DNA from: Bacillus sp. AFS015802
GTDB taxonomy: Bacteria; Bacillota; Bacilli; Bacillales; Bacillaceae_B
Direction: 5' to 3'
Length of the DNA: 64,000 bases
Assembly (NCBI RefSeq): GCF_002561455.1
Contig: NZ_NTUP01000070.1
Span: forward strand, 76,217-140,216
Below, piece after piece: positions 53,974 through 63,532 of the stretch (position 1 is its first letter; each line of letters starts with the position of its first letter). A program made the position numbers and the translations under genes. The notes beneath the pieces were generated by a model that was not told the origin of the DNA, made no database searches, and saw only the letters and a program-made list of their open reading frames with translations.

Positions 53974-56412
53974 CTATTCTTTTGAATCATTCCTCGGTGA
54001 TTCTGACCATGTTTCAAAGACAGATCCGCTATCACCTTCATCGATGACAAAGGATCCATTCGAGTAACGGTCATTCGGTCTAAGGTCTGCGACAAATACT
54101 TCTTCTGACTTTCCTTTTACCGTGATCAGTCCCACCTTATCCGTGTCTTTCACCACTTCTATGCTTACGACACGATGCGGATTGGACTTCAATTCCCTCA
54201 GCATGATGACACCGCGCTTGGCACGGGTGGTCTTTTCGAACTCGGCTAATTTCATTTTCTTCACGGCACCCCGCTGTGTAGCCAAGAAAATGAAGTCTTT
54301 CGATGGATCTTTTACCATCTTGCCGGATACGACATAATCGTCATCCTTGAGGTTGATCCCTTTCACACCAGCCGCCCTTGGTCCTACGATGTTCACATCT
54401 TCTTCTGTGAACCAAAGACCATAGCTTAAGTGTGTGGCGATGAATACATCACGTGTCCCGTCTGTTAAGTGGACATCCACCAGCTTATCGTCACCCTTGA
54501 GATTGATCCCTACAAGTGGACGTGAATACCGCTGTGCTTTGTACTGAGGAAGCTCGGACCTCTTGATCATGCCGTTCTTCGTGATAAACAATAAGTAATG
54601 CGCCGGATCGAATTCCTTGATCGGAATGGCTTTCAGGACCTGTTCGTCCCGGTCGATCGGCACGATGTTCCCAATGTGCTGACCAAGATCCTTCCACCGG
54701 ATATCCGGGAGCTCATGGACAGGGCAATAGATGTAATTCCCTTTATTAGTGAATACCAGGAGGACATCCGTTGTGTTCATTTCGTATTGTCCCAACAGCC
54801 TGTCTGTTTCTTTCATGGCAAGATCCTGACCGTTTGATGCAGAATAAGAACGGAGGCTGGTCCGTTTTATATAACCATCCCGTGTCACGGTCACCATGAC
54901 ATCTTCACTGGCAATCAGTACTTCCAGGTTGATCTTGATTTCTTCGATTTTGTCCTCGATTTGGGTTCGTCTGGCGTCAGCAAATTGCTTTTTGATCGCC
55001 TTTAATTCTTTTTTAATCACACTGTAGAGCTTGCCTTCGCTTTCTAAGATAGCCGTCAGTTCATTGATCGTTTTCGCTAATTCTTCTGCTTCAGCCTGCA
55101 GAGCCGTTATATCTGTATTGGTCAATCGATATAGCTGTAAGCTGACGATCGCTTCTGATTGGGCTTCTGTGAACTGGAATTTCTGGATTAAGTTATCCTT
55201 TGCATCCCGTTTATCTTTAGAGGCACGGATCGTGGCAATCACCTGATCCAGAATGGACAGGGCTTTCATCAGACCTTCCACGATATGCTGACGATCCTTC
55301 GCTTTACTTAGGTCATGCTTCGTCCGGTTGGTCACCACTTCTTTTTGGTGCTGAATATAAGCATCCAACAGTTCACGAAGTCCCATCAGTTTAGGGCGTC
55401 TATTATGTATGGCAACCATATTGAAGTTATAGGCGATTTGAAGGTCACTGTTTTTGTAGAGATAGTTCAGGACACCGGTTGCATCAGCATCCTTCTTCAA
55501 TTCGATGACGATGCGCATTCCGTCACGATCGGTTTCATCACGGACTTCTGCAATCCCTTCCACTTTACGGTCTACTCGGAATTCATCCATTTTTTTGACC
55601 AGATTCGCTTTGTTGATCTCATAAGGAATTTCCGTTATGACGATTTGCTGCTTGCTTCCGCGGATGTTTTCAATATCTGCTTTCCCGCGTACAACGACTT
55701 TCCCTTTTCCGGTTTCATAGGCTTTCCTGATACCGTCCACCCCTTGGATGATACCGCCTGTCGGAAAATCCGGCCCCTTTAAGACCGTCATGAGGTCTTC
55801 CACTGTACTTTGGGGCTTCTCCATGCGCATGATGGCAGCATCAATGACTTCACCAAGGTGATGCGGCGGGATGTCGGTTGCATATCCTGCCGATATCCCA
55901 GTGGAGCCGTTGACGAGTAAGTTAGGGAACCGGGACGGCAATACGGTCGGTTCACTTGATGTATCATCGAAGTTCGGAACAAACTCCACGGTCTTTTTAT
56001 CGATATCACGGAGAAGCTCCATGGAAATCGCAGAAAGGCGTGCTTCGGTATAACGCATGGCTGCAGGTGGATCCCCGTCCACGCTACCGTTGTTACCATG
56101 CATTTCAACCAGGTAGTTACGGACCTTCCACGTTTGACTCATCCGTACCATGGCATCATACACGGATGTATCACCATGGGGATGATAGTTACCAATAACG
56201 TTACCGACTGTTTTCGCTGATTTCCTGAAGCCCTTCTCCTGGGTGTTTCCATCTACATACATAGCGTATAGAATACGTCTTTGTACTGGTTTTAATCCGT
56301 CACGCGCATCGGGTAATGCACGTTCCTGGATGATGTATTTACTATATCGTCCAAATCGGTCGCCAAGCACCTCTTCCAGAGGTAAGTCTTGATATCGTTC
56401 TACAGTTGTCAT
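53974..56412 (-). CDS. parC: DNA topoisomerase IV subunit A (ParC/GrlA)
   Basis: The 812-residue subunit breaks and rejoins DNA during chromosome decatenation. The breakage-reunion domain (about 1-480) has YIIQERALPDARDGLKPVQRRILYAM (in residues 26-51), the helix-turn region GNYHPHGDTSVYDAMVRM and the catalytic Tyr in AAMRYTEARLS. The C-terminal half is the beta-pinwheel with repeats such as KGVIMLREL. The quinolone-region positions equal to S. aureus Ser80 and Glu84 are Thr82 and Asp86. It starts 3 nt after parE, whose end supplies GAGGAGGGG as ribosome binding site. Confidence 0.97.
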   Translation of the reverse strand: MTTVERYQDLPLEEVLGDRFGRYSKYIIQERALPDARDGLKPVQRRILYAMYVDGNTQEKGFRKSAKTVGNVIGNYHPHGDTSVYDAMVRMSQTWKVRNYLVEMHGNNGSVDGDPPAAMRYTEARLSAISMELLRDIDKKTVEFVPNFDDTSSEPTVLPSRFPNLLVNGSTGISAGYATDIPPHHLGEVIDAAIMRMEKPQSTVEDLMTVLKGPDFPTGGIIQGVDGIRKAYETGKGKVVVRGKADIENIRGSKQQIVITEIPYEINKANLVKKMDEFRVDRKVEGIAEVRDETDRDGMRIVIELKKDADATGVLNYLYKNSDLQIAYNFNMVAIHNRRPKLMGLRELLDAYIQHQKEVVTNRTKHDLSKAKDRQHIVEGLMKALSILDQVIATIRASKDKRDAKDNLIQKFQFTEAQSEAIVSLQLYRLTNTDITALQAEAEELAKTINELTAILESEGKLYSVIKKELKAIKKQFADARRTQIEDKIEEIKINLEVLIASEDVMVTVTRDGYIKRTSLRSYSASNGQDLAMKETDRLLGQYEMNTTDVLLVFTNKGNYIYCPVHELPDIRWKDLGQHIGNIVPIDRDEQVLKAIPIKEFDPAHYLLFITKNGMIKRSELPQYKAQRYSRPLVGINLKGDDKLVDVHLTDGTRDVFIATHLSYGLWFTEEDVNIVGPRAAGVKGINLKDDDYVVSGKMVKDPSKDFIFLATQRGAVKKMKLAEFEKTTRAKRGVIMLRELKSNPHRVVSIEVVKDTDKVGLITVKGKSEEVFVADLRPNDRYSNGSFVIDEGDSGSVFETWSESPRNDSKE

Positions 56413-56415
56413 GTA

Positions 56416-58386
56416 TTACCCCTCCTCTCGGACCGTAATGTTTTCATTTTCCAGAATGCTGCCGTCTTCTTCTAATCCAAAGGCTACATTGCTTTCGATC
56501 CATTTACGGCGCGGTTCTACTTTATCACCCATCAGAGTGGTCACCCGGCGTTCAGCACGTGCCGCATCATCTATACGAACACGGATCAACGCACGTGTTT
56601 CGGGATCCATCGTCGTTTCCCATAGCTGATCGGCGTTCATTTCCCCCAGACCTTTGTAGCGTTGGATCATATAGCCTTTTCCGACTTTCGATATGGCCCC
56701 TTGAAGTTCATCGTCCGTCCATGCATATTCAAGCTTCTGCTTCTTACCGGCTCCCTTGCTTACTTTGTATAGGGGAGGAAGCGCAATATATACTTTTCCT
56801 GCTTCCAATAATGGCTTCATGTACCGGTAGAAGAAGGTCAATAAGAGAACCTGTATGTGAGCCCCGTCTGTATCGGCATCCGTCATGATGACGATTTTGT
56901 CATAATTGATGTCATCCACATTGAATTCAGGACCGACGCCGCCGCCGATGGCATGAATGATCGTATTGATCTCTTCATTTTTGAAGATGTCCTGAAGTTT
57001 CGCTTTTTCTGTATTGATGACTTTTCCCCGCAGCGGAAGAATCGCCTGGAATTTGCGGTCTCGGCCTTGCTTCGCAGAACCTCCTGCTGAATCTCCCTCC
57101 ACCAGATAAAGCTCGTTACGCTGAGGATTTCTTGATTGTGCAGGTGTTAACTTCCCGGATAGGACGGTTTCAGAGCGCTTTCGCTTCTTTCCGTTCCGGG
57201 CATCTTCCCTTGCTTTACGTGCCGCTTCCCGGGCCTGGGCCGCTTTGATGGACTTCTTGATGAGAAGGGAACTGGTATCAGGGTTCTCTTCTAAGAAATA
57301 GAGAAGGTGCTCTGAAACGACGGCATCAACGGCTGATCGTGCTTCGCTTGTACCGAGCTTACCTTTTGTCTGTCCTTCGAATTGAAGTAGATGTTCTGGT
57401 ATACGTACAGAAACGATACTCGCAAGTCCTTCACGAATGTCGGTCCCTTCAAGATTCTTGTCCCGATCTTTCAGGATCCCCACTTTACGGGCGTACTCAT
57501 TGAAGACACGGGTCATGGCTGTCTTGGCTCCCGCTTCGTGGGTACCTCCGTCTTTTGTACGGACATTGTTTACGAAGGACAGGATGTTTTCAGAGAACCC
57601 GTCATTAAATTGAAAAGCAAATTCCACTTCGATGGTATGATGTTCCCCTTCAAAGAAGGCTACGTTGTGAAGGACATCTTTTTCTTCGTTCAGGTATTGA
57701 ACAAATGCCTGGATCCCGCTTTCGAAGTGAAAGACTTCTTTCTGATCATGACGCTCATCAATGATCTCGATTTTCAACCCTTTCAGGAGGAAAGCAGATT
57801 CCCTTAGACGCTCACAAAGGGTTTCATAATTATATGTGATCGTACTGAAGATACCGGGATCGGGTTTGAAATGGATACATGTCCCTGATTTCTTTGTTTT
57901 CCCGATTTTCTCCAGGGTCGTCTCGGGCTTACCCCCATTGGAGAATCGCTGTTCATATTTCATCCCATCCCGTTCAATCGTGACGACAAGCCATTCAGAA
58001 AGGGCGTTTACCACCGAGGCCCCTACACCGTGCAGACCGCCGCTTGTTTTATAACCACCCTGACCGAATTTCCCTCCAGCATGAAGGACGGTCAAGATGA
58101 CTTCTGGTGTCGGTTTTCCGAGCTTATGCATACCCGTCGGCATTCCCCGGCCTTTGTCCTGGACCGAGATGCTATTATCTTTATGTATCGTAACAATAAT
58201 CTCATTTCCGAAGCCCGCCAGAGCTTCATCGACTGAGTTATCGACAATTTCGTATACTAAGTGATGCAAACCTCTTGAATCGGTAGAGCCTATATACATT
58301 CCTGGTCTCTTCCGAACGGCTTCCAAGCCTTCTAATACTTGAATGGCATCATCATTGTAATCCATGGTCTTATTCTGGTTGGCCAC
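56416..58386 (-). CDS. parE: DNA topoisomerase IV subunit B (ParE/GrlB)
   Basis: The 656-residue ATPase subunit has the GHKL domain (YIVDNSVDEALAGF-like box, GRGMPTGMH, GGLHGVGASVVNALS), the transducer domain, and the TOPRIM domain with LVEGDSAGGSAKQGRDR and DADTDGAHIQVLLLTFFYRY. The end PRRKWIESNV is typical. GTG 58386 lies 7 nt after AAAGGGG, whereas ATG 58392 lies 1 nt after it, so GTG is the likelier start. Upstream is a LexA box. Confidence 0.97.
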   Translation of the reverse strand: MANQNKTMDYNDDAIQVLEGLEAVRKRPGMYIGSTDSRGLHHLVYEIVDNSVDEALAGFGNEIIVTIHKDNSISVQDKGRGMPTGMHKLGKPTPEVILTVLHAGGKFGQGGYKTSGGLHGVGASVVNALSEWLVVTIERDGMKYEQRFSNGGKPETTLEKIGKTKKSGTCIHFKPDPGIFSTITYNYETLCERLRESAFLLKGLKIEIIDERHDQKEVFHFESGIQAFVQYLNEEKDVLHNVAFFEGEHHTIEVEFAFQFNDGFSENILSFVNNVRTKDGGTHEAGAKTAMTRVFNEYARKVGILKDRDKNLEGTDIREGLASIVSVRIPEHLLQFEGQTKGKLGTSEARSAVDAVVSEHLLYFLEENPDTSSLLIKKSIKAAQAREAARKAREDARNGKKRKRSETVLSGKLTPAQSRNPQRNELYLVEGDSAGGSAKQGRDRKFQAILPLRGKVINTEKAKLQDIFKNEEINTIIHAIGGGVGPEFNVDDINYDKIVIMTDADTDGAHIQVLLLTFFYRYMKPLLEAGKVYIALPPLYKVSKGAGKKQKLEYAWTDDELQGAISKVGKGYMIQRYKGLGEMNADQLWETTMDPETRALIRVRIDDAARAERRVTTLMGDKVEPRRKWIESNVAFGLEEDGSILENENITVREEG

Positions 58387-58473
58387 GAACATTCCCCTTT
58401 CAAAACATCTCTAACCATAATTTGTTCGCTCTTGTAAGCTATTATTGGTTATGTATCTATTAACTATAACACA

Positions 58474-58487
58474 AGAACGTTTGTTCG
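58474..58487 (-). promoter_or_regulatory. LexA/DinR SOS box before parE
   Basis: On the minus strand CGAACAAACGTTCT matches CGAACRNRYGTTYC at 13 of 14 positions. It lies about 90 nt before the parE start and directly before TTGTGT, a possible -35. parEC is in the SOS regulon of B. subtilis, so the site is credible. Confidence 0.75.
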
Positions 58488-58637
58488 TTTACCTGTTTTG
58501 GTCAAATCCTTCAGGTAAACCACTATTGCTTATTGTAGCGTTTTATTTGATTTTCGCAAATGATATTTCCGTGAACAGGCAGGAATAGGCTTTGTTTCCC
58601 CATTGGTTTTCCCTTCATTTACAGTATGCCTGTCCGA

Positions 58638-58667
58638 TAAAAAAACAAGCGGTCAGAGCCGCTTGCT
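58638..58667 (-). terminator. Terminator of yneT
   Basis: On the minus strand AGCAAGCGG pairs with CCGCTTGTT around a 7-nt loop, with T7 after it. Confidence 0.85.
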
Positions 58668-58678
58668 ACGAGTGAGAA

Positions 58679-59086
58679 TTATTTGGTTAAAGCATGTTCA
58701 ACCTTAATACAGCGATCCATAATGACCGTATACCCTCGTTCCTTTAAAAAGCGATAAGCCTCTTCATTCATTACACCAAGTTGTGCCCAAAAAACATTTG
58801 AATCGATTTGATCGAATTCTTCTGCAATGTGGGGCAAAAATTCCGAGCGACGGAATACATTGACAATATCGATCGGTCCTTCTATCTCTTGGAGAGAGGA
58901 TACAGCCTTTACCCCCAGAGCCGATTCAATGGTTGGGTTAACCGGGATGATATCATATCCCTGATCCTGCATTGCCTTTGAAACCATATAAGATGTCCGT
59001 GCAGGATTATCACTCAAACCGACTACCGCAATGCGTTTTGATCGTTTTAATATATTTCCGATTTCCTGCCGTGTTGGATTTTCCAT
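58679..59086 (-). CDS. yneT: CoA-binding protein YneT
   Basis: The 135-residue protein has the CoA-binding Rossmann fold: IAVVGLSDNPARTSYMVSKAM, IIPVNP, IDIVNVFRRSEFLPHIAEEF and VFWAQLGVMNEEAYRFLKERGYTVIMDRCIKVEH (last motif within residues 93-131). It resembles the CoA-binding domain of succinyl-CoA synthetase alpha and YccU. Its place upstream of parE matches B. subtilis yneT. The physiological role is unknown. Confidence 0.88.
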   Translation of the reverse strand: MENPTRQEIGNILKRSKRIAVVGLSDNPARTSYMVSKAMQDQGYDIIPVNPTIESALGVKAVSSLQEIEGPIDIVNVFRRSEFLPHIAEEFDQIDSNVFWAQLGVMNEEAYRFLKERGYTVIMDRCIKVEHALTK

Positions 59087-59216
59087 TGGGGCTTACCACT
59101 CCTTTATTGATCGTTTGCGTTATATTCTTGTACCATATCTTAAGTCCTATTCTTCTTTTATACCATATTCCCCTTCAATTTTTCAAAATTTTATAAAATT
59201 ATCTAATGAAAAGGAA

Positions 59217-59276
59217 GTGCCAGGAAGAAAGTCAGGGACCGCTTTGCAACACGATTCCTGACTTTCCTGCCTGACA
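59217..59276 (-). repeat. GTGTCAGG-type hairpin repeat, likely terminator
   Basis: On the minus strand GTGTCAGG and AGGAAAGTCAGG pair with CCTGACTTTCTT and CCTGGCAC, giving a stem of about 20 bp with few mismatches around a 20-nt loop. The GTGTCAGGCA end recalls a repeated intergenic motif of Bacillaceae. It lies directly after the osmoprotectant-binding gene and may terminate that operon; the T-run is only moderate. Confidence 0.5.
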
Positions 59277-59284
59277 CCTGATGG

Positions 59285-60184
59285 CTATTTTTTAATCAAC
59301 CCTTTGGATATGAGGAAATCACGCGCTACATCTTTGGGATCCTGTTTATCCATATCGACTTTCGCATTCAACTCGCTCATTTCCTCTTCGGAGATTTGGC
59401 CTGCGAGTTCATTCAGCACTTTTTCTACTTCAGGATGCTCTTTCAGAACTTCTTGACGAATGATTGGTGCAGCATCGTATGGCGGGAAGAATCCTTTATC
59501 GTCCTTCGTCGTTTTTAGGTTGTAACGTTGGATTCGTCCATCGGTTGTAAAGGCTGGAATAATGTCTACATCCCCGTTCTTGACCGCTTCATACATGATG
59601 TTCGGGTCAAAGCTTTCTTTCGCTTTAAACTCGAATCCATAGGCTTCAGCGAAAGCATCATATCCGTCCCCTTCCCGTTCATAGAACTGATGGGGTGCAC
59701 CGAAGCTAAGATCCTTGGATAGAGGTACGATGTCAGAGAAGGTTTTAGCATCAAAGTCCTGATCCTTTGTATAAGCAAGAGTATACGTATTTTCGAAGCC
59801 GAGGGGCTTCAGCCAGGTAACATCGAACTTATCTTCATACCCTTTACGCACCTGTGAAAGAATTTCCTCCGCTGATGCGCCTTCTTTTGCTTGTTCCTTC
59901 AAAACCGCTTCAAGTCCGGTACCGGTATACTCGACATAGACGTCGATGTCCCCTTTTTCAAGAGCGGGTGTGAGGATCGAAACTTCTCCCAATCCTTCTT
60001 CCACTTTTACATCCAGGTCTGTTTTTTCTTTCAGAAGCTCAGCCATCATCTGTGTCAGGATGAATTGCTCTGTCCACATCTTTCCTGAAACGGTGATGGT
60101 ATCTTTTCCGCCGCCATTTCCGCAGCCTGCAATCACGATCGATACGATGATGAATAAAATAAATCCTTGTAATTTCTTTTTCAT
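59285..60184 (-). CDS. Osmoprotectant ABC transporter, substrate-binding lipoprotein
   Basis: The 299-residue protein has a lipobox (VIAGC at about residue 21). The OpuAC/OsmF-type fold shows KMWTEQFILTQMMAELL, VEEGLGEVSI, GDIDVYVEYTGTGL, FGAPHQFYEREGDGY and DVDIIPAFTTDGRI. Ligands of this family are glycine betaine, carnitine, choline or related quaternary amines; which one applies is not evident. It is the last gene of the three-gene operon. Confidence 0.9.
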   Translation of the reverse strand: MKKKLQGFILFIIVSIVIAGCGNGGGKDTITVSGKMWTEQFILTQMMAELLKEKTDLDVKVEEGLGEVSILTPALEKGDIDVYVEYTGTGLEAVLKEQAKEGASAEEILSQVRKGYEDKFDVTWLKPLGFENTYTLAYTKDQDFDAKTFSDIVPLSKDLSFGAPHQFYEREGDGYDAFAEAYGFEFKAKESFDPNIMYEAVKNGDVDIIPAFTTDGRIQRYNLKTTKDDKGFFPPYDAAPIIRQEVLKEHPEVEKVLNELAGQISEEEMSELNAKVDMDKQDPKDVARDFLISKGLIKK

Positions 60185-60208
60185 TCTTACTCTCCTTTGG
60201 ATTAACCT

Positions 60209-60865
60209 TTATTTTCTTGCTTTTAAGCCTTTAGGTGTAGTCATTCTTTCAAGCATCTTTAATAAAAAATCAAAACTCAACGCCAGTAATGCAGCGGGAA
60301 TGGCACCGGCAAGGACCAGGGCGTTATTCCAGGTGGATAGCCCGCGGTATATGAGGTCCCCCAGCCCCCCAGCTCCAACAAAGGTAGCAAGTGTGGCAAC
60401 ACCGACCGTCAGGACAGTGGCCGTCCGGATGCCCGCCATGATAAACGGAAGGGCCAGTGGGAGCTCGACCTTGAAGAGCAGCTGGGAGTTGGTCATGCCC
60501 ATGCCTCTGCCCGCCTCGATGACACCTTCATCCACCCCGATGATCCCTGTATAGGTGTTCCTGAGGATCGGCAGAAGGGCATATACCGTCAGGGCAATGA
60601 TAGCCGTGACACTCCCTGTCCCTAGAAGGGGGATGAGGAAGCCGAAAAGGGCCAGACTCGGGATCGTTTGAAATATCGCTGTGATTCCGATAAAGAATTC
60701 AGCCGATTGCTTCTTTCGGGATATGTATATACCCAGTGGCAGTGAAATTGCAATTGCGATGAAAATCGATACAAAGGATAAATAAAGATGTTCAAATAGT
60801 CCCGTTACGATAGCATCGGAGCGGTTCGAAATGGTGTGGATGAACAGGATGGAAAAAGTATTCAT
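60209..60865 (-). CDS. Osmoprotectant ABC transporter permease (OpuCB-like)
   Basis: The 218-residue permease has about six transmembrane helices and the EAA loop EAGRGMGMTNSQLLFKVELPLALP. It overlaps the ATPase gene by ATGA. Only one permease gene is present, whereas OpuB and OpuC encode two, so it probably works as a homodimer. Confidence 0.9.
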   Translation of the reverse strand: MNTFSILFIHTISNRSDAIVTGLFEHLYLSFVSIFIAIAISLPLGIYISRKKQSAEFFIGITAIFQTIPSLALFGFLIPLLGTGSVTAIIALTVYALLPILRNTYTGIIGVDEGVIEAGRGMGMTNSQLLFKVELPLALPFIMAGIRTATVLTVGVATLATFVGAGGLGDLIYRGLSTWNNALVLAGAIPAALLALSFDFLLKMLERMTTPKGLKARK

Positions 60866-61845
60866 AAAGAGCCCGCCTCCTTCTTCCCTTCTGAGGCTAC
60901 AATACGGAGGATGTCACTGGATGTGACGACCCCGATCTTCCTGTCGTCTTTCGTCACCATAAGGTATGGCTTCCCGGATGACAAGAGTATTCTTGCTGCT
61001 TCATGGATGCTTGCATCAAAAGGGATCAATGTGTATTCCGGTTCATTCAGCATGAGGTGAAATCCATTTCCATCGTCCTTCATGATATCCAGTACCTGTT
61101 TCGGTTTCACGGGGACGTTCAGTCGGCTTTCACCGATAAAGGCACGGACGAACTCGTTGGCAGGTTCTGATAAAAGATCCGCCGGTGTCGCAATCTGTTC
61201 GATCTTGCCATCCCTCATGACCGCGATTTCATCGGCGATCTTTAACGCTTCATCAATGTCATGTGTAACAAATACAATCGTCTTATGTATGGTGTTTTGG
61301 ATGCTTTTCAGTTCATCCTGTAGCTGTTCCCGGCTGATGGGATCCAGGGCACTGAACGGTTCATCCATCAGGATGATCGGGGGTTCCGCTGCAAGGGCGC
61401 GTATCACCCCAACCCGCTGCTGCTGTCCGCCGCTCAATTCGAGTGGGTACCTTTTCTTGTAGACATCCGGTTCGAGACCGACCAGATGAAGTAGTTCATC
61501 TACACGACCCTCATATTTTTCCTTCTTCCACCCTTTCAGACGGGGGATGAGACTGATGTTTTCTTCAATCGTCATATGGGGAAGCAGCCCGATACGCTGA
61601 ATGACATAACCAATATTCCGCCTGAGCTCGACTTCGTCCGTTTCTGAAGTGTCCTTTCCATCAATGAGGATGGTCCCCCCAGAAGGAGTTATGAGTTTGT
61701 TGATCATCTTCATCGTAGTCGTTTTGCCGCATCCGCTTGGACCGATCAAAGCAATTAGCTTTCCTTTTGGGATGGTTAAGTTAATGCCCTTGATGGCTTC
61801 TGTACCATCTTCATAAACTTTCGTGACATTCTGAAATTCAATCAT
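60862..61845 (-). CDS. Osmoprotectant ABC transporter ATPase with CBS domains (OpuCA-like)
   Basis: The 327-residue ATPase has Walker A GPSGCGKTT, Q-loop VIQRIGLLPHMTI, signature LSGGQQQR, Walker B ILMDEP and H-loop VTHD. Residues 240-327 hold CBS-like repeats (IPFDASIHEAARILLSSGKP, IGVVTSSDILRI), as in OpuCA, where they sense ionic strength or a nucleotide. AGGTGG 5 nt before ATG 61845 fixes the start; the longer frame is not supported. Confidence 0.92.
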   Translation of the reverse strand: MIEFQNVTKVYEDGTEAIKGINLTIPKGKLIALIGPSGCGKTTTMKMINKLITPSGGTILIDGKDTSETDEVELRRNIGYVIQRIGLLPHMTIEENISLIPRLKGWKKEKYEGRVDELLHLVGLEPDVYKKRYPLELSGGQQQRVGVIRALAAEPPIILMDEPFSALDPISREQLQDELKSIQNTIHKTIVFVTHDIDEALKIADEIAVMRDGKIEQIATPADLLSEPANEFVRAFIGESRLNVPVKPKQVLDIMKDDGNGFHLMLNEPEYTLIPFDASIHEAARILLSSGKPYLMVTKDDRKIGVVTSSDILRIVASEGKKEAGSL

Positions 61846-62016
61846 TTTTTCCACCTGCTTTATGATCTGAGAAATTTTACTAAACATAGAAGGGATACCC
61901 TCATTATACAAGAGGTAAACATGTTGTAAAAGGATATGCATGAATCATTCTAGTTTGTGATGAATATGGCATGGACATACGGTAGAGTTCCTTAAACTCT
62001 CTTTTCCGACAGATAA

Positions 62017-62049
62017 TAAAAAATCCGGCAAACTACGGTTTGCCGGATT
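62017..62049 (-). terminator. Terminator of the NCS2 permease gene
   Basis: On the minus strand ATCCGGCAAAC pairs with GTTTGCCGGAT and T6 follows. The last codons and stop of the permease gene lie inside the left arm. Confidence 0.92.
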
Positions 62050-63331
62050 GGGTATGACGTCTATATTTCTTGATGATAGCTTGTTCCACCACAATAGCCG
62101 TAATGGTCCCGAGTATCAAGCCGTTATTCAATATGGATGCAACGACGACCGGCATATCCTTAAAAGCACTGGCCGGAACGAACATGGCTCCCACTCCCAC
62201 AATGAGGGAGATTCCTGCCACAAAATGAATTCGTTCAACGTCTTCTTCTTTTCGATATTCGGAAAGGGCAAGCCCGACCATCCTGATGAAAATGACCGTT
62301 GTCACGGCATACCCGACAGGAGCGGGAAGGCTTGCGAATAGATTCATGATTTTGGGGATCAGACTGATGATCATGATAATTCCGCTGCCGATGATGAAGG
62401 GGATGATCGAGTACATTCCCGTCGCTGATACAAAACCTGCAGAGCCGGAAATGGGAACAGATCCAATGGCAGAAAACACTCCCCCGAACAGCTGATTCAG
62501 TCCTGAAGCAAATCCGCTCTTCGTATAACGTTCATATGTCGGTTGCCCCTTTGCCCTCATGACTTCTTCCATCACCCGTATGGAAGCAATCATATTGGTC
62601 GTCAACAGGAAAGTGATGAATATGGAAGTCACGATGACTCCCGTATCAAACACAGGTGGCCCGAAGACAAACACTTGGGGTAATGAAAACCAGCTTTCTG
62701 AAACAGTAGTACCCGGGGAAAGCCCCATGACAATGAAGATGAGCCATCCGGCAATCAGGGCAAGGATGATGGAATATTGCTGTATCCATTTCCGCTTGTG
62801 ACTTGAAAAATATAATGCTGCGAGGATCGTCAAAACACTTCCAAAAAGGACAAGTGGCTCCAAGGATTGTCCTTCATGCTGGATTCCGAACATCCCTTTG
62901 ATGAAGGAACCGCTTAATTGCAGGATCAGTAGCATCAGATAAATAAACGTGATCGTCGGTGTAAATAAGGTGGATAATTTCTTTAAAAGCCCTGTGGCAG
63001 AAAGGATGAAGAAAATCACTCCACTGACGATCATCCCTCCCTGCAGCACGGTCAGCACTTCTTCATGACTGCTGTATAGAGTCCCGGAAAACCCTGCATA
63101 AATGGCGAAAACACCCCACCACAGTCCTGCAGGTCCTTCATTAATCGGAAGTTTGTGACCGGCCAATGCCTGGATAAGGCTCGCTGCCCCCAAAACGAAT
63201 ATCGTCCGTTGGATGAACCCTGCAGTATCGGGAGGAGACAATTGGAATAAATCTGCAATCGCAATGGGAGCGGCAATCGAGCCTGCCACCATAAAAGCCA
63301 CCCATTGGAAAGCTGACAAGAGAATTTGCAT
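62033..63331 (-). CDS. Purine/pyrimidine permease, NCS2 family (YwdJ/YbbY-like)
   Basis: The 432-residue permease has about 12 hydrophobic segments and a divergent NCS2 pattern: INEGPAGLWWGVFAIYAG, TPTITFIYLMLLILQLSG, FLLTTNMIASIRVMEE and IGSVPISGSAGFVSATG. It resembles the YwdJ-type permeases rather than PbuX or PyrP. The nucleobase is unknown. AAGGTG precedes the ATG. It is not linked to purine genes here. Confidence 0.8.
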   Translation of the reverse strand: MQILLSAFQWVAFMVAGSIAAPIAIADLFQLSPPDTAGFIQRTIFVLGAASLIQALAGHKLPINEGPAGLWWGVFAIYAGFSGTLYSSHEEVLTVLQGGMIVSGVIFFILSATGLLKKLSTLFTPTITFIYLMLLILQLSGSFIKGMFGIQHEGQSLEPLVLFGSVLTILAALYFSSHKRKWIQQYSIILALIAGWLIFIVMGLSPGTTVSESWFSLPQVFVFGPPVFDTGVIVTSIFITFLLTTNMIASIRVMEEVMRAKGQPTYERYTKSGFASGLNQLFGGVFSAIGSVPISGSAGFVSATGMYSIIPFIIGSGIIMIISLIPKIMNLFASLPAPVGYAVTTVIFIRMVGLALSEYRKEEDVERIHFVAGISLIVGVGAMFVPASAFKDMPVVVASILNNGLILGTITAIVVEQAIIKKYRRHTQSGKP

Positions 63332-63532
63332 CTGTGAACACCTTCATTTCAACTATGTAAAGTGTGTCCATTTTAACATACTTCCGTTAAATTGATGCTG
63401 ATGAAGGAGGAGTTTTTATAATATTATCTACTTTTATGAACAGGTCCTAATTTTTTCGCTTATTTTCTCCCCTTCTCAGGGAAAACATGTTAAAATAAGA
63501 ACGGATTAGTTTTATAAAAAGGAGCAGTGATG

